Shown here: in pieces, positions 17,801-26,564 of the stretch | Position numbering within the stretch: the first letter of the stretch is position 1 | How the letters are laid out: every line of letters begins with the position of its first letter | Source of the DNA: Butyricicoccus faecihominis | GTDB taxonomy: Bacteria; Bacillota; Clostridia; Oscillospirales; Butyricicoccaceae | Reading direction: 5' to 3' | NCBI RefSeq assembly: GCF_024462775.1 | Contig: NZ_JANGCE010000014.1 | Location: 22,027-86,026 of the forward strand | DNA: 64,000 nucleotides | Program-made: the position numbers and the translations under genes | Notes under the pieces: model-generated | The model's database searches: none | What the model was told of the DNA's origin: nothing | What the model saw: the letters and a program-made list of their open reading frames with translations, nothing else

Positions 17801-17897
17801 TGCACCTCCAATTACCAAACGGGTGCAAGAAAGCAAAGCCCTGTCCGGCGCATGGAAGCGCTGAAGCAGTGGGCGGATGAAAGAAGCTTTCTTGCAG
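17801..17897 (-). promoter_or_regulatory. Attenuator leader with mutually exclusive hairpins
   Basis: On the minus strand TGCAAGAAAGC (17897-17887) can pair with GCTTTCTTGCA (17834-17824). Alternatively TGCACC (17827-17822) pairs with GGTGCA (17806-17801), and that stem holds the Shine-Dalgarno of the ABC-F gene and is followed by TTTTTT and ATG 17794. The two stems overlap and cannot form together, the logic of a terminator/anti-terminator or RBS-masking switch. Confidence 0.65.
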
Positions 17898-17949
17898 GTA
17901 GGCATGACAAACCAAACGGTTTGCCCGCCAAACAACCTCACAAGAATGC

Positions 17950-17958
17950 TTACTTCAT
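17950..17958 (-). CDS. Possible two-codon leader uORF (Met-Lys-stop)
   Basis: ATG AAG TAA lies about 25 bases from the predicted transcription start, with GAGGTGG (17963-17969) 4 bases upstream. Leader peptides that stall or idle ribosomes commonly control ABC-F and erm genes. This one would be minimal, so it may act through a ribosome held at start or stop. Its role is inferred from position only. Confidence 0.4.
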   Translation of the reverse strand: MK

Positions 17959-17989
17959 CTTTCCACCTCAAATCATTTTGAATAAGCAC

Positions 17990-18018
17990 AGTATAGCGTA
18001 CCCGTCAAAGGTTGTCAA
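17990..18018 (-). promoter_or_regulatory. Promoter of the ABC-F gene
   Basis: On the minus strand TTGACA (18018-18013), 17-base spacer, TATACT (17995-17990): near-consensus, giving a leader of about 189 bases. Confidence 0.75.
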
Positions 18019-18040
18019 GCTTGTTTCCATGCAGTATACT
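18012..18040 (+). promoter_or_regulatory. Promoter of the polysaccharide deacetylase gene
   Basis: TTGTCA (18012-18017), 17-base spacer, TATACT (18035-18040), 28 bases before the ATG. Its -35 box occupies the same base pairs as the -35 box of the divergent ABC-F promoter. Confidence 0.7.
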
Positions 18041-18068
18041 GAAAGAAAAGAAACGGGAGGGAACGATC

Positions 18069-19265
18069 ATGACACGTGATTTGGGAAAACGCCTGCTTGG
18101 CGCGGCGCTGGCGCTGGGGCTTACGCTGTATCCGGCGGGCGCGACCGACTGGGGCCTTTCCTATCGGGACGGCGCGAACCGGCCGCCCTATGGCGAGGAC
18201 ACCGCCGATAAGCTGCGCCAGTACGGCGCGTATTACATGGGCGACGCGGACCGGAAAACCATCTATCTCACCTTTGACTGCGGTTATGAAAACGGCAATA
18301 CCGGCCGCATTTTGGATACCTTAAAGCGACGGCATGTGCCGGCCACCTTCTTTGTGGTGGGCCATTATTTGGACGCCGAGCCCACGCTCGCCCGCCGCAT
18401 GGGGGACGAGGGCCATCTGGTCGGCAACCACTCGGTCAACCATCCGAACATGACGAAGGTATCGCAGGAACGCATGGTGAAGGAACTGCGCGATCTGGAG
18501 ACCCAGTATCAAGCCGTGACCGGACGGCGGCTCGATCCGTTTTTCCGCCCGCCGGAGGGATCGTACAATTATAACAGCCTTTCATGGGCGCAGTCGCTCG
18601 GTTATCACACGATTTTGTGGAGCGTCGCCTATCACGATTGGGACGAAAACAACCAGCCCGCCTACGGCGACGCCATGCAGACCCTTTCCACGCGCGTGCA
18701 TAACGGCGCGATCGTGCTGCTGCACGTTATTTCCAAAACCGACGCGGATGTGCTGGACGAGCTGATCGGCAAATGGAAGGCCGAAGGGTATGAATTTGCC
18801 GCCCTTTCCGCGCTGCCCGGCCTGCCGAATCCGACGGTTACCGCCGTGCCGGGAAGCGCGTCTTTCACGGTGGACGATACGCCCGCCGCTTTTCGCGCGT
18901 ACCTGATCGGCGGGAACAACTATGTGAAGCTGCGCGACGCCGCGCAGGCGCTGAGCGGCACGGACAAGCAGTTTTCCGTAGACTATGACAAGGCGGCTGA
19001 AACCGTGACGCTGACGAGCGGGACGGCGTATACGCCAATTGGCGGCGAGCTCGCCGGCCCCGCCGACGTGGCCGCCATGCAGGCCAAAACAAGCAGCCAG
19101 ATTTTGACGCTGGACGGCGCGGCGCTTACGCTGACCGCCTACGAAATCGAGGGTGCGAACTACGTAAAACTGCGCGACCTTGCCGGGGCGCTGGACTGCG
19201 CCGTGACCTATGACAAGGAGACCGGCGCGGTCGGGCTGGATACCGCGCTGCCGTATACGGCATAA
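18069..19265 (+). CDS. Secreted polysaccharide deacetylase, PdaA-like
   Basis: 398 residues. An N-terminal signal (LLGAALALGLTLYPAGA) precedes a NodB-type carbohydrate esterase 4 domain (about 60-260): the metal-binding Asp in TFDCGYENG, the HxxxH pair in GNHSVNHPNM, and the catalytic RPPEGSYN and LLHVISK motifs. The spacing resembles PdaA, the delta-lactam-forming peptidoglycan deacetylase of spores. The C-terminal 130 residues contain two repeats with NNYVKLRDAAQAL/ANYVKLRDLAGAL, a copper-amine-oxidase-N-like wall-associated module. Start ATG 18069 follows GGGAGGG. It probably modifies spore or vegetative peptidoglycan outside the membrane. Confidence 0.9.
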   Translation: MTRDLGKRLLGAALALGLTLYPAGATDWGLSYRDGANRPPYGEDTADKLRQYGAYYMGDADRKTIYLTFDCGYENGNTGRILDTLKRRHVPATFFVVGHYLDAEPTLARRMGDEGHLVGNHSVNHPNMTKVSQERMVKELRDLETQYQAVTGRRLDPFFRPPEGSYNYNSLSWAQSLGYHTILWSVAYHDWDENNQPAYGDAMQTLSTRVHNGAIVLLHVISKTDADVLDELIGKWKAEGYEFAALSALPGLPNPTVTAVPGSASFTVDDTPAAFRAYLIGGNNYVKLRDAAQALSGTDKQFSVDYDKAAETVTLTSGTAYTPIGGELAGPADVAAMQAKTSSQILTLDGAALTLTAYEIEGANYVKLRDLAGALDCAVTYDKETGAVGLDTALPYTA

Positions 19266-19272
19266 GCAAAAA

Positions 19273-19482
19273 AGGGGCTGTAAAATAAGTTCTCACAAGA
19301 GGATAGAAAACTGTTGCAAAGCGAAGAATGCTACCAATTCTGTCATTCTGAGGAGCGAAGCGACGAATCTCGCGCGAACGCGCGGAATTTACGCTGGGAA
19401 CGCGCACTTGCGCGAGATTCTTCACTTCGTTCAGAATGACATTTGGGTACTCTTCTATTTTGCAACAGTTTTTTTACAGCCC
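19273..19482. repeat. Palindromic repeat element, copy C (about 210 bp)
   Basis: Begins with GGGGCTGTAAAATAAG eight bases after the deacetylase stop and ends with TTTTTTTACAGCCC. It is copy B in the opposite orientation without the extra centre. The core holds TGTCATTCTGAGGAGCGAAG and its inverted partner with Chi-like CGCGCGAACGCGCG. It may double as a terminator for the deacetylase. No coding capacity. Confidence 0.75.
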
Positions 19483-19559
19483 TTTTTTTATATTTTGACA
19501 TGGAGGCTGCAATAAAAAACCTTTTGCATTGGTCTAATAGGCAGAAAGGAGGGGAACGG

Positions 19560-20078
19560 ATGCAGGAAATGACAATGGCCGCCGCGCGGGACGGCGCGTT
19601 CGATCTGGACCGGGCGATGGACGAGCACGGCACGGCGCTTTTACGGCTGTGCACGCTCTATCTCGGCGACCGCGCGCTGGCCGAGGACGCGGTGCAGGAA
19701 GCGTTCTTCCGCGCATGGCGCGCGGGCGGTTTCCGGGGCGAAGCGTCGGAAAAAACATGGCTGACGCGCATTGCGATCAACGTATGCAAAAGCTATCTGG
19801 CCGCGCCGTGGCACAAACGCCGCGTGGACGCGGCGGCGCTCGACACGCTGCTTGCCGATACGCCGGATGGAACGGACGACACGCTGATTCGCGCGGTCTT
19901 ATCCCTTGCGCCCAAGTACCGCGCGGTGATCCTGCTGCACTATTACGAGGGCTACAAAGCGCGCGAGATCGCGGAACTGCTGCATATGCGCACGAACACC
20001 GTGGTGAGCCAGTTGGCGCGTGCGCGGGAACAGCTGGGACTGATGCTGAAGGAGTGGTATTATGATGAACCGGTTTAA
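19560..20078 (+). CDS. ECF-type RNA polymerase sigma factor
   Basis: 172 residues. Region 2 is LYLGDRALAEDAVQEAFFRAWRAG (about 34-57); region 4 is KYRAVILLHYYEGYKAREIAELLHMRTNTVVSQLARAREQL (about 121-161). ATG 19560 follows AGGAGGGG. The next gene, overlapping by 17 bases, is a single-pass membrane protein that is probably its anti-sigma factor. The trigger is presumably a cell-envelope signal but cannot be read from sequence. Confidence 0.92.
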   Translation: MQEMTMAAARDGAFDLDRAMDEHGTALLRLCTLYLGDRALAEDAVQEAFFRAWRAGGFRGEASEKTWLTRIAINVCKSYLAAPWHKRRVDAAALDTLLADTPDGTDDTLIRAVLSLAPKYRAVILLHYYEGYKAREIAELLHMRTNTVVSQLARAREQLGLMLKEWYYDEPV

Positions 20079-20832
20079 AAAAGAGTGCGACGGCGCGCTG
20101 GAAGGCGTAACGTTTGACGAAACGATGAAAAGCACGGTGCGCGCCCGAACGGCGGGTCACGGCCGCGCGCGGACATGGCGGCGCACGGCTATCGTGCTTT
20201 GCGCGGTGCTGGCAATCGCCGTCACCGGCGCGGTGGCGGGCGTGATCGGGAGCGGCAAGGTGGCGTATTTGGCCAGCAGCTTGCGCTGGAATGCCTCGTG
20301 GACAGATTTTGATAAGACCGAGCAATACGCGGAGAGCAATGTACCGGGCATGAAATACGTCGAATCGTTTTCCACAGGCTTTACCTTTTATAAAGGCTGG
20401 GAAAACTGGACGGACAAGCGGGATGAGGCGGATCAGACGCTGGAATCCTATCCGGGCATCATTTTGGGCTATCAAAATGATGCGGGGGTCAAAGTCTCTT
20501 TTGATGTAGACCCTGTACAGGCGGATATGCAGTATGGAGAAAATCCGTTTGAAGAAACGCGCGAAATTGATGGGATACCGGTTGGGTACCGCGCCATGCG
20601 ATCGATCACGCTGCCGTCCGGTACGAAGCCGACGGAAGAGGAGCAGGCCTTATTTGACAGCGGTGAGATCAATATTGGCTGGGACGCAGAGGACACGGCG
20701 CGTGAAGAATCGACCTTTTACCGTGTGTCGTGGGTGCAGGATGGTAACAGCTACGCGATCTATACCTACCAGCCCGACGACCTGACGAAGGACGATTTTT
20801 TCCAAATGGCGGCCGAGGTCATCGCCGCGTGA
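20062..20832 (+). CDS. Probable anti-sigma factor, single-pass membrane protein
   Basis: 256 residues: a short cytoplasmic N-terminus (about 1-40), one transmembrane helix (IVLCAVLAIAVTGAVAGVI, about 43-61) and an extracytoplasmic domain rich in Trp, Tyr and acidic residues (FYKGWENWTDKRDEADQ; YRVSWVQDGNSYAIYTY), resembling DUF4367-type domains. It overlaps the ECF sigma gene by 17 bases, the usual arrangement for coupled sigma/anti-sigma pairs. No zinc-binding ZAS motif is visible at the N-terminus, so the sigma-binding mode is uncertain. Confidence 0.75.
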   Translation: MMNRFKKECDGALEGVTFDETMKSTVRARTAGHGRARTWRRTAIVLCAVLAIAVTGAVAGVIGSGKVAYLASSLRWNASWTDFDKTEQYAESNVPGMKYVESFSTGFTFYKGWENWTDKRDEADQTLESYPGIILGYQNDAGVKVSFDVDPVQADMQYGENPFEETREIDGIPVGYRAMRSITLPSGTKPTEEEQALFDSGEINIGWDAEDTAREESTFYRVSWVQDGNSYAIYTYQPDDLTKDDFFQMAAEVIAA

Positions 20833-20886
20833 AGACATAGAAAAATGCGCGTTGCCGAATAAAGCAACGCGCATTTTTCTATGTCT
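20833..20886. terminator. Shared terminator between anti-sigma gene and fhs
   Basis: Perfect 23-base arms (20833-20855 and 20864-20886) around an 8-base loop, with A- and T-runs in the stem so that it works in both directions for the two converging genes. Confidence 0.85.
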
Positions 20887-20896
20887 ATATCGTTTT

Positions 20897-22567
20897 TTAA
20901 AACAGTCCCGTGATCTTGCCGTCCGCGCAAACGTCGATCTTTTCTGCGGCGGGAATTTTGGGCAGGCCGGGCATGGTCATGATCGCGCCGGTCTCGACGA
21001 CGACGAAGCCCGCGCCCGCGGCAAGGCGAACCGCGCGAACATTGACCACGAATTCGCTGGGACGGCCAAGCAGGGCGGGGTCGTCCGAGAGCGAATACTG
21101 AGTCTTGGCGATGCACACGGGCAGATCGCCGTAGCCCATCTCGGTGATGTTTTGCAGTTCCTTATGCGCGGCGGGCGCGATGGTCACGCCGAGCGCGCCG
21201 TAAATCTCCTTGGCAATCTTGCGGATCTTGTCTTCGAGCGGGAGCGAATCCTCGTAAAGCATATGGAAATCGGCCTTGCCCTCGTCCAACACGGCAAGCA
21301 CCTGCTCCGCGAGCTCGCGGCCGCCCTCGCCGCCCTTTGCAAATACTTCGGAAAGGGCCACGCGCACGCCCCGACCCGCGCAGTGATCGCGAATAAAGTC
21401 CATTTCTTCCTCGGTATCGGTCGGGAAAGCGTTGACCGCGACGACGACCGGCACGCCGAATTTCTGCATGTTATCAAGGTGTGCGTCAAGGTTGCAAATG
21501 CCGCGTTCGAGCGCCGCAGGATTCGGGGCGTTTAGCTCGGCCTTGGGCACGCCGCCGTTGTACTTGAGGGCGCGCACGGTCGCGACGATCACAATGCAGT
21601 CCGGCGCGAGGCCCGCCTTGCGGCACTTGATATCCATAAACTTTTCCGCGCCAAGGTCGGCGCCGAAGCCGGCTTCGGTCACCGCGATATCGGCAAGGCG
21701 AAGGGCAAGCCCCGTCGCCTGCACGCTGTTGCAGCCATGCGCGATGTTGGCAAAGGGGCCGCCGTGCATCAGGCAGGGCGTGCCTTCGAGCGTCTGTACC
21801 AGATTGGGCTTAATCGCGTCGCGCATCAGCGCGGCCATCGCGCCCTCGGCGCGCAAATCCTTGGCGTAGATCGGCTTGCCCGCGTAGCTGTAGGCCACCA
21901 GAATGTTGCCGAAGCGCTCCTTCAGATCGGCAAGGTCGGAGGCAAGGCAAAGAATCGCCATGATCTCGCTCGCGACCGTGATCATAAAGTGATCCTCGCG
22001 CGGCACGCCGTTTAACTTGCCGCCAAGGCCGATGGTGATATTGCGCAGGCTGCGGTCGTTCATATCCATCACGCGAGTGAAGATCACGCGGCGGGGATCG
22101 ATGTTTAAGAGGTTGCCCTGCTGCATGTGGTTGTCGATCATGGCGCAAAGCAGGTTGTTGGCCGCGGTGATGGCGTGCATATCGCCGGTAAAGTGGAGGT
22201 TGATATCCTCCATCGGGACGACCTGCGCGTAGCCGCCGCCCGCCGCGCCGCCCTTTACGCCGAACACCGGGCCGAGCGAAGGCTCGCGCAGCGCGATCAC
22301 CGCGTTTTTGCCCAGCTTTGCGAGCGCTTGCCCCAGACCGACGGTCGTGGTGGTCTTACCTTCGCCCGCGGGCGTGGGGTTGATTGCGGTGACGAGCACA
22401 AGCTTGCCCGGTTTTTTATCCTGAAGCTTTTTCCACACGTTTGCGCCAAGCTTGGCCTTGTACTTGCCGTACAGCTCCAGATCGTCCGCGTTGAGTCCGG
22501 CGGCCTCGGCCACCTCGGTGATCGGTTTCATCGTGCAGGACTGCGCGATCTCGATATCGGATAACAT
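20897..22567 (-). CDS. fhs: Formate-tetrahydrofolate ligase
   Basis: 556 residues, the normal size. The P-loop-like [20 protein letters not shown] (about 67-86) and the conserved [24 protein letters not shown] and [13 protein letters not shown] stretches identify it clearly. It makes 10-formyl-THF from formate and ATP for purine, Met and acetogenic one-carbon metabolism. The frame continues upstream of ATG 22567, but homology begins at [10 protein letters not shown]; the Shine-Dalgarno GGGTG is modest. It stands alone with its own promoter and a leader hairpin (arms 22598-22605 and 22628-22635). Confidence 0.96.
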   Translation of the reverse strand: MLSDIEIAQSCTMKPITEVAEAAGLNADDLELYGKYKAKLGANVWKKLQDKKPGKLVLVTAINPTPAGEGKTTTTVGLGQALAKLGKNAVIALREPSLGPVFGVKGGAAGGGYAQVVPMEDINLHFTGDMHAITAANNLLCAMIDNHMQQGNLLNIDPRRVIFTRVMDMNDRSLRNITIGLGGKLNGVPREDHFMITVASEIMAILCLASDLADLKERFGNILVAYSYAGKPIYAKDLRAEGAMAALMRDAIKPNLVQTLEGTPCLMHGGPFANIAHGCNSVQATGLALRLADIAVTEAGFGADLGAEKFMDIKCRKAGLAPDCIVIVATVRALKYNGGVPKAELNAPNPAALERGICNLDAHLDNMQKFGVPVVVAVNAFPTDTEEEMDFIRDHCAGRGVRVALSEVFAKGGEGGRELAEQVLAVLDEGKADFHMLYEDSLPLEDKIRKIAKEIYGALGVTIAPAAHKELQNITEMGYGDLPVCIAKTQYSLSDDPALLGRPSEFVVNVRAVRLAAGAGFVVVETGAIMTMPGLPKIPAAEKIDVCADGKITGLF

Positions 22568-22646
22568 AGGAAAACACCCTTCTTTATATGGATTATCAAG
22601 CGGCGAAACAGGTATGCGGAAAATGCGCGCCGCTTTCACGTTTTTT

Positions 22647-22674
22647 ATTATAACACAGGGGCACGCGCTTGGAA
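22647..22674 (-). promoter_or_regulatory. Promoter of fhs
   Basis: On the minus strand TTCCAA (22674-22669), 16-base spacer, TATAAT (22652-22647); the leader is about 75 bases and holds one stem-loop but is too short for a tetrahydrofolate riboswitch. Confidence 0.55.
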
Positions 22675-22824
22675 AGTGCGATCTGATCCGGAAAGTGGCG
22701 CAGAATGCACAGGTTTCCAAAAGGAAAAGCAAAAAATTTGCTGAAATTGCTCCTCGCCAACGGGCGGCAACTGTGGTATGATGAAAGGCAGATATATTTT
22801 CAGAGATAATATGGAGGTACATGG

Positions 22825-23937
22825 ATGGACGCGCTCAAGGCGGTCAAGCATTATTTAAAAAATACCGACCTGTATCTGATGTTCCTTGCGCTGATTTGTT
22901 CGGCGTACGGCATGGTGCTGATTTACAGCGCCACACGGGGTTCCGGGTCGATGCGCTATGTGGGCATCCAGTTTATCGCGACCATGATCGGCCTTGCGGC
23001 TTTTGTGATCATGTCGCTGATCGATCTGGAGGCCATGAGCAACTGGTGGAAGATATTCGTGGTGCTCAACGTTATTTTACAGTTGACGCTGATCCCCTTT
23101 GGCACCGAAGCAAACGGCCAGCGCAGCTGGATCAATTTTGGACCCATGAGCCTACAACCGGCGGAGCTCGGCAAGCTGTTGTTCATTTTCACCTTTGCGG
23201 CGAATTTATCCGAGATACGCGAACACATCAACGAATGGCGCGGCATTATCATACTGGCGCTGCACACGCTGATCCTGATGGGCGCGATCGTTTTAAGCTC
23301 CAAGGATACCGGCATGGCGATCCAATATTTTATGATCGCGCTGGTCATGATGTTCGCGGCGGGCCTGAGCTTTAAGTGGCTCGGCCTTGGCCTTGGCCTT
23401 GGCGTGGCAAGCATCCCCATCCTGTGGAATTTTGTGATGGAGGATTATCAAAAAAACCGTATCCTCGTGCTGTTCGATCCATCAATCGACCCGGATACCG
23501 CCATGCAGACTACGCGCGGCATGACCGCGATCGGCGCCGGTCAGTTTTCCGGGCAGGGATTGACCAACGGCGCTATGACCCAGATGGGACTGGTGCCCGA
23601 AAGCCGGACCGATTTGATCTTCTCGGTCGCGGGGGAGGAACTCGGTTTTATCGGTTCCATGTTGATCGTCGCACTGCTGTTTCTGCTGATCCTGCGCTTG
23701 TTTTACGTCAGTTTTCGCGGCAGCACAGGTTTTTCCTCACTCATGGCGGTGGGTATCGCGGGCATGTTTATGTTCCAAACGTTCATGAACCTGTTCATGG
23801 TGCTTGGCCTACTGCCGGTCATGGGCCTGACGCTGCCGTTCTTTTCTTACGGCGGCACCTCGGTCATGACGATGTATGCGGCGCTCGGCATTGCGGCGGG
23901 CGTGCGTATGCGGGAAAAGCCAAGCTGGCTACAGTAA
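22825..23937 (+). CDS. rodA: SEDS-family peptidoglycan polymerase, RodA-like
   Basis: 370 residues with about ten transmembrane helices. SEDS motifs include [18 protein letters not shown] (near 105-122), [19 protein letters not shown] and the C-terminal [30 protein letters not shown] proteins polymerise lipid II with a partner class B PBP. This copy is outside the dcw cluster, which has its own SEDS gene (57119-58303), so RodA (elongation) is the better guess. GGAGG at 22813-22817 is 7 bases before ATG 22825. A TATGAT at 22777-22782 may be its -10 box. Confidence 0.88.
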   Translation: MDALKAVKHYLKNTDLYLMFLALICSAYGMVLIYSATRGSGSMRYVGIQFIATMIGLAAFVIMSLIDLEAMSNWWKIFVVLNVILQLTLIPFGTEANGQRSWINFGPMSLQPAELGKLLFIFTFAANLSEIREHINEWRGIIILALHTLILMGAIVLSSKDTGMAIQYFMIALVMMFAAGLSFKWLGLGLGLGVASIPILWNFVMEDYQKNRILVLFDPSIDPDTAMQTTRGMTAIGAGQFSGQGLTNGAMTQMGLVPESRTDLIFSVAGEELGFIGSMLIVALLFLLILRLFYVSFRGSTGFSSLMAVGIAGMFMFQTFMNLFMVLGLLPVMGLTLPFFSYGGTSVMTMYAALGIAAGVRMREKPSWLQ

Positions 23938-23991
23938 AGGCTTTTCCGTAATCACTTGTTTTGTATAGACTTGCAAGGAGGTTTTTTCAAA

Positions 23992-24558
23992 ATGGAAAGA
24001 AGCAAAGCTTGGGAACTGCTGCGGCAGTATAACAAGGAACCGTTTCACCTGCAGCACGCGCTGACGGTGGAGGGCGTGATGCGTTATTTTGCCGGGCAGA
24101 AGGGCGAAGACGTGGATTTTTGGGGCGTTGTAGGTCTTTTGCACGATATTGATTTTGAGCAGTGGCCCGATGAGCACTGTAAAAAGGCCCCCGAGCTGCT
24201 GCGCGAGGGCGGGGCGGATGAAGCGCTTATCCATGCGGTGTGCAGCCACGGCTGGGGGCTTTGCTGCGATGTCGAGCCCACGCACGAAATGGAAAAGCTG
24301 CTTTTTGCTTCGGACGAGCTGACCGGCCTGATCGGCGCGGCGGCGCTCATGCGTCCCTCCAAAAGCACGAAGGACATGGAGCTGAAAAGTCTGAAAAAGA
24401 AATTTAAGGATAAGAAATTTGCCGCCGGCTGCTCGCGCGACGTGATCGAGCGCGGCGCGGAAACGTGCGGCATGACGCTGGACGAGCTGCTTGCCGTCAC
24501 GCTGGACGCCATGCGCGCATGCGAGGACACGGTGAGCGCGGAAATGGCCGCTTGCTGA
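23992..24558 (+). CDS. HD-domain hydrolase
   Basis: 188 residues. The metal-binding HD signature is seen as HLQHAL...LLHDIDFE (His near 19, HD near 51) and VCSHGW, typical of small HD-type phosphohydrolases that act on nucleotides or unknown phosphoesters. AAGGAGG lies 10 bases before ATG 23992. It follows the rodA-like gene by 54 bases in the same direction and ends at a terminator, so the two may be co-transcribed. The substrate is unknown. Confidence 0.85.
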   Translation: MERSKAWELLRQYNKEPFHLQHALTVEGVMRYFAGQKGEDVDFWGVVGLLHDIDFEQWPDEHCKKAPELLREGGADEALIHAVCSHGWGLCCDVEPTHEMEKLLFASDELTGLIGAAALMRPSKSTKDMELKSLKKKFKDKKFAAGCSRDVIERGAETCGMTLDELLAVTLDAMRACEDTVSAEMAAC

Positions 24559-24606
24559 AAGGGACGGAATGCTCCAGTGAAGCGTTCACGGTCAAAAAAA
24601 TTGTAA

Positions 24607-24646
24607 AAGACGGGGCAGCCACTGAATAGGGCTGTCCCGTCTTTTT
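24607..24646 (+). terminator. Terminator after the HD-domain gene
   Basis: AAGACGGGGCAGCC (24607-24620) pairs with 24630-24643 with a single G-U pair, followed by TTTTTT. Confidence 0.85.
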
Positions 24647-24671
24647 TGCAATGCGCTTCTGCCTTTTGCGT

Positions 24672-25604
24672 TTAGGCTTCGTATAGGGCCGCGATTGCAT
24701 GGATTTTGCGCTTCATTTCCGCACGGATATGTAACGGCTCCAAGCACTCGCATTTATCCCCAAAACCAAGAAGAATATCATAGTGGTATTCGTTCTCTAT
24801 GAAAGGAAAACGAACGATATAATACGCATCGCCGTCTGGCGAAAGATCTTCATAAGAGCAAAAATCAAGCACCCGATCCAACACGGATTGATGAATACGG
24901 ATTTTGATTTTAGTTTGCATCGTTTCAAAAATATCCGCACTGTCTAAAGTCGGTTTTGGATAATCTCGTGGTGTAAAAGTCTCTTCTTGTATTTGTAGAT
25001 TGGACATGCGAGACAGTCTGAATAAGCGGAAGTCATTTCTTTTATGGCAATACCCTTGCAAATACCAATGATTACTTTTTAATACAAGCTGATACGGCTC
25101 GGCGGTCCTCGCGGTTTTTTTCCCATGGTGGGCGATATATTCAAACGAAAGCAGCTTGCTTTGCTGTAAAGCTGTTTTGATCATTTCTAAGTAAGGCTGT
25201 ATGTTCCCATTGCCCATCCACGAGCTTAAATCTATGTTAATTTGATTCGCTTTCAGTGCAATGTCCTTCGCTCTTTCGGCAGGGATAAAACTCTTTACTT
25301 TCGCAAGGGCGTGTACCAGCTCATCACCTCGTACCATGCCCGCAAGGCTGGAAAGCCCCATCATGATAGCGGAAAGGTCGGCAGTCGAAAAAACCTTTTG
25401 ATCAATTTTGTATTGCTGCATGATCTCAAAGCCGCCGCCCACGCCCGATATGGAACGAATAGGAATTCCCGCCATGTTAATAGCGTCGATGTCGCGGTAG
25501 ATTGTGCGGGGTGAAACTTCAAACAGATCGGCTAATTCCTGCGCGCTAATGCGCTCCTTGTCAAGTAGTATCATAATCATGCTAACAAGCCTGTTCACTT
25601 TCAT
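24672..25604 (-). CDS. WYL-domain transcriptional regulator (YafY-like)
   Basis: 310 residues. The N-terminal HTH (ISAQELADLFEVSPRTIYRDIDAINMAGIPI, about 18-48) is followed by a WYL domain with KSNHWYLQGYCHKRNDFRLFRLSRMSNL and a C-terminal WCX extension. ATG 25604 is chosen because GGAGG at 25612-25616 lies 7 bases upstream, which removes a 17-codon extension. It is divergent from the DJ-1/PfpI gene across 114 bases and probably controls it. The Asn/Lys-rich codon use is a bit more AT-rich than its neighbours. Confidence 0.9.
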   Translation of the reverse strand: MKVNRLVSMIMILLDKERISAQELADLFEVSPRTIYRDIDAINMAGIPIRSISGVGGGFEIMQQYKIDQKVFSTADLSAIMMGLSSLAGMVRGDELVHALAKVKSFIPAERAKDIALKANQINIDLSSWMGNGNIQPYLEMIKTALQQSKLLSFEYIAHHGKKTARTAEPYQLVLKSNHWYLQGYCHKRNDFRLFRLSRMSNLQIQEETFTPRDYPKPTLDSADIFETMQTKIKIRIHQSVLDRVLDFCSYEDLSPDGDAYYIVRFPFIENEYHYDILLGFGDKCECLEPLHIRAEMKRKIHAIAALYEA

Positions 25605-25718
25605 CCGACCGCCTCCTTTCAATATTCTTTTTAATTGTTGCCATGCTGTTGTCAACGATTACATGGTACTATAAAAATGCAAACAAATCAATGAAACAAT
25701 GAAAATGGAGGAAGTTAA

Positions 25719-26357
25719 ATGTTTACAATCTATGTTTATGTTCTTGATACCTTAGCCGACTGGGAGCTCGGGTATGTTATGGCCGAGCTGAATTCCGGTC
25801 GGTTTTTCAAAGAGGGCGCGCCGTGTGTATCGCTTAAAACGGTCGGTGACTCAAAAAAGCCGATTCAAACCATGGGCGGCCTGACAATCGTGCCCGACTG
25901 CCTAATCGACGATATGGTTGTGCGTGAAACAAGCGTGTTGCTGTTGCCGGGCGCGAACACATGGAACGCCCCAAAGCATGGCGCGATCATTCAAAAAGCG
26001 AGCGAATTTCTATCGCTAGGCGCTACGGTGTGTGCAATCTGCGGGGCTACCGCTGCACTTGCGAACATTGGCCTACTGGATCATCGCCCGCATACCAGTA
26101 ATGGGCCGGGTTTTCTCGAAATGGTTTCTCCCGGTTACCAAGGGCAAAGTTTTTATATAGACGAGCCGTCCGTAGCGGATGGCAACCTGATTACTGCAAG
26201 TTCCACCGGAGCTTTGCTGTGGGCGAAACAAATAATTGAGCGTTTGGGTGTTTTTGGAGCGGAAACTTTAGAGGCTTGGTACGCATACTTTCGTACCGGC
26301 GAGCCAAAGCATTTCTTTGCCCTGATGCAAAGTTTGCCGTCTGGCAATGAAAACTGA
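25719..26357 (+). CDS. DJ-1/PfpI-family protein
   Basis: 212 residues of the class I glutamine-amidotransferase-like fold. The nucleophile elbow AICGATAALANIGLLDH places a reactive Cys near residue 109, with a preceding LLLPGANTWNAPKH and a catalytic-type Glu near the N-terminus (ELGYVMAEL). The family includes DJ-1, YdeA and Hsp31-like deglycases/chaperones; its exact role is not assignable. GGAGG lies upstream of ATG 25719. The divergent WYL regulator suggests stress-linked expression. The base composition is slightly lower in GC than average, matching its divergent partner, which hints at shared acquisition. Confidence 0.85.
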   Translation: MFTIYVYVLDTLADWELGYVMAELNSGRFFKEGAPCVSLKTVGDSKKPIQTMGGLTIVPDCLIDDMVVRETSVLLLPGANTWNAPKHGAIIQKASEFLSLGATVCAICGATAALANIGLLDHRPHTSNGPGFLEMVSPGYQGQSFYIDEPSVADGNLITASSTGALLWAKQIIERLGVFGAETLEAWYAYFRTGEPKHFFALMQSLPSGNEN

Positions 26358-26442
26358 TACACTTGGTTCACGGGAATAGGGGGCAAAACCTTCTTATTGA
26401 CGCGGCCTGCAGGAGCTTTCAAACACTGCGCTGCCGCGTGAC

Positions 26443-26484
26443 AAAACGGGCGCATCGTCGTGAGACGATACGCCCGTTTTTTTA
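26443..26484 (+). terminator. Terminator between DJ-1 gene and ABC permease gene
   Basis: AACGGGCG-C-ATCGTC pairs with GACGAT-A-CGCCCGTT with one mismatch, followed by TTTTTTT; it separates the convergent genes. Confidence 0.8.
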
Positions 26485-26564
26485 TTGCGTGTGTCAGTCG
26501 TTAAGGTGGTTTGGGTTTTCATGCTGCCTGATTGCCATGCGGATCAAACCAAGGGATAGCGACT

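Noticed and set aside
17795..17989. N-terminal extension of the ABC-F protein
   Set aside because: The in-frame codons fall in the attenuator leader; GGAGG and the Lsa-type N-terminus support ATG 17794.
22568..22646. Tetrahydrofolate riboswitch before fhs
   Set aside because: The leader is short and contains only one simple hairpin; the aptamer's conserved cores are not seen.
22568..22822. N-terminal extension of fhs
   Set aside because: It would include the promoter of the gene; Fhs homology starts at 22567.
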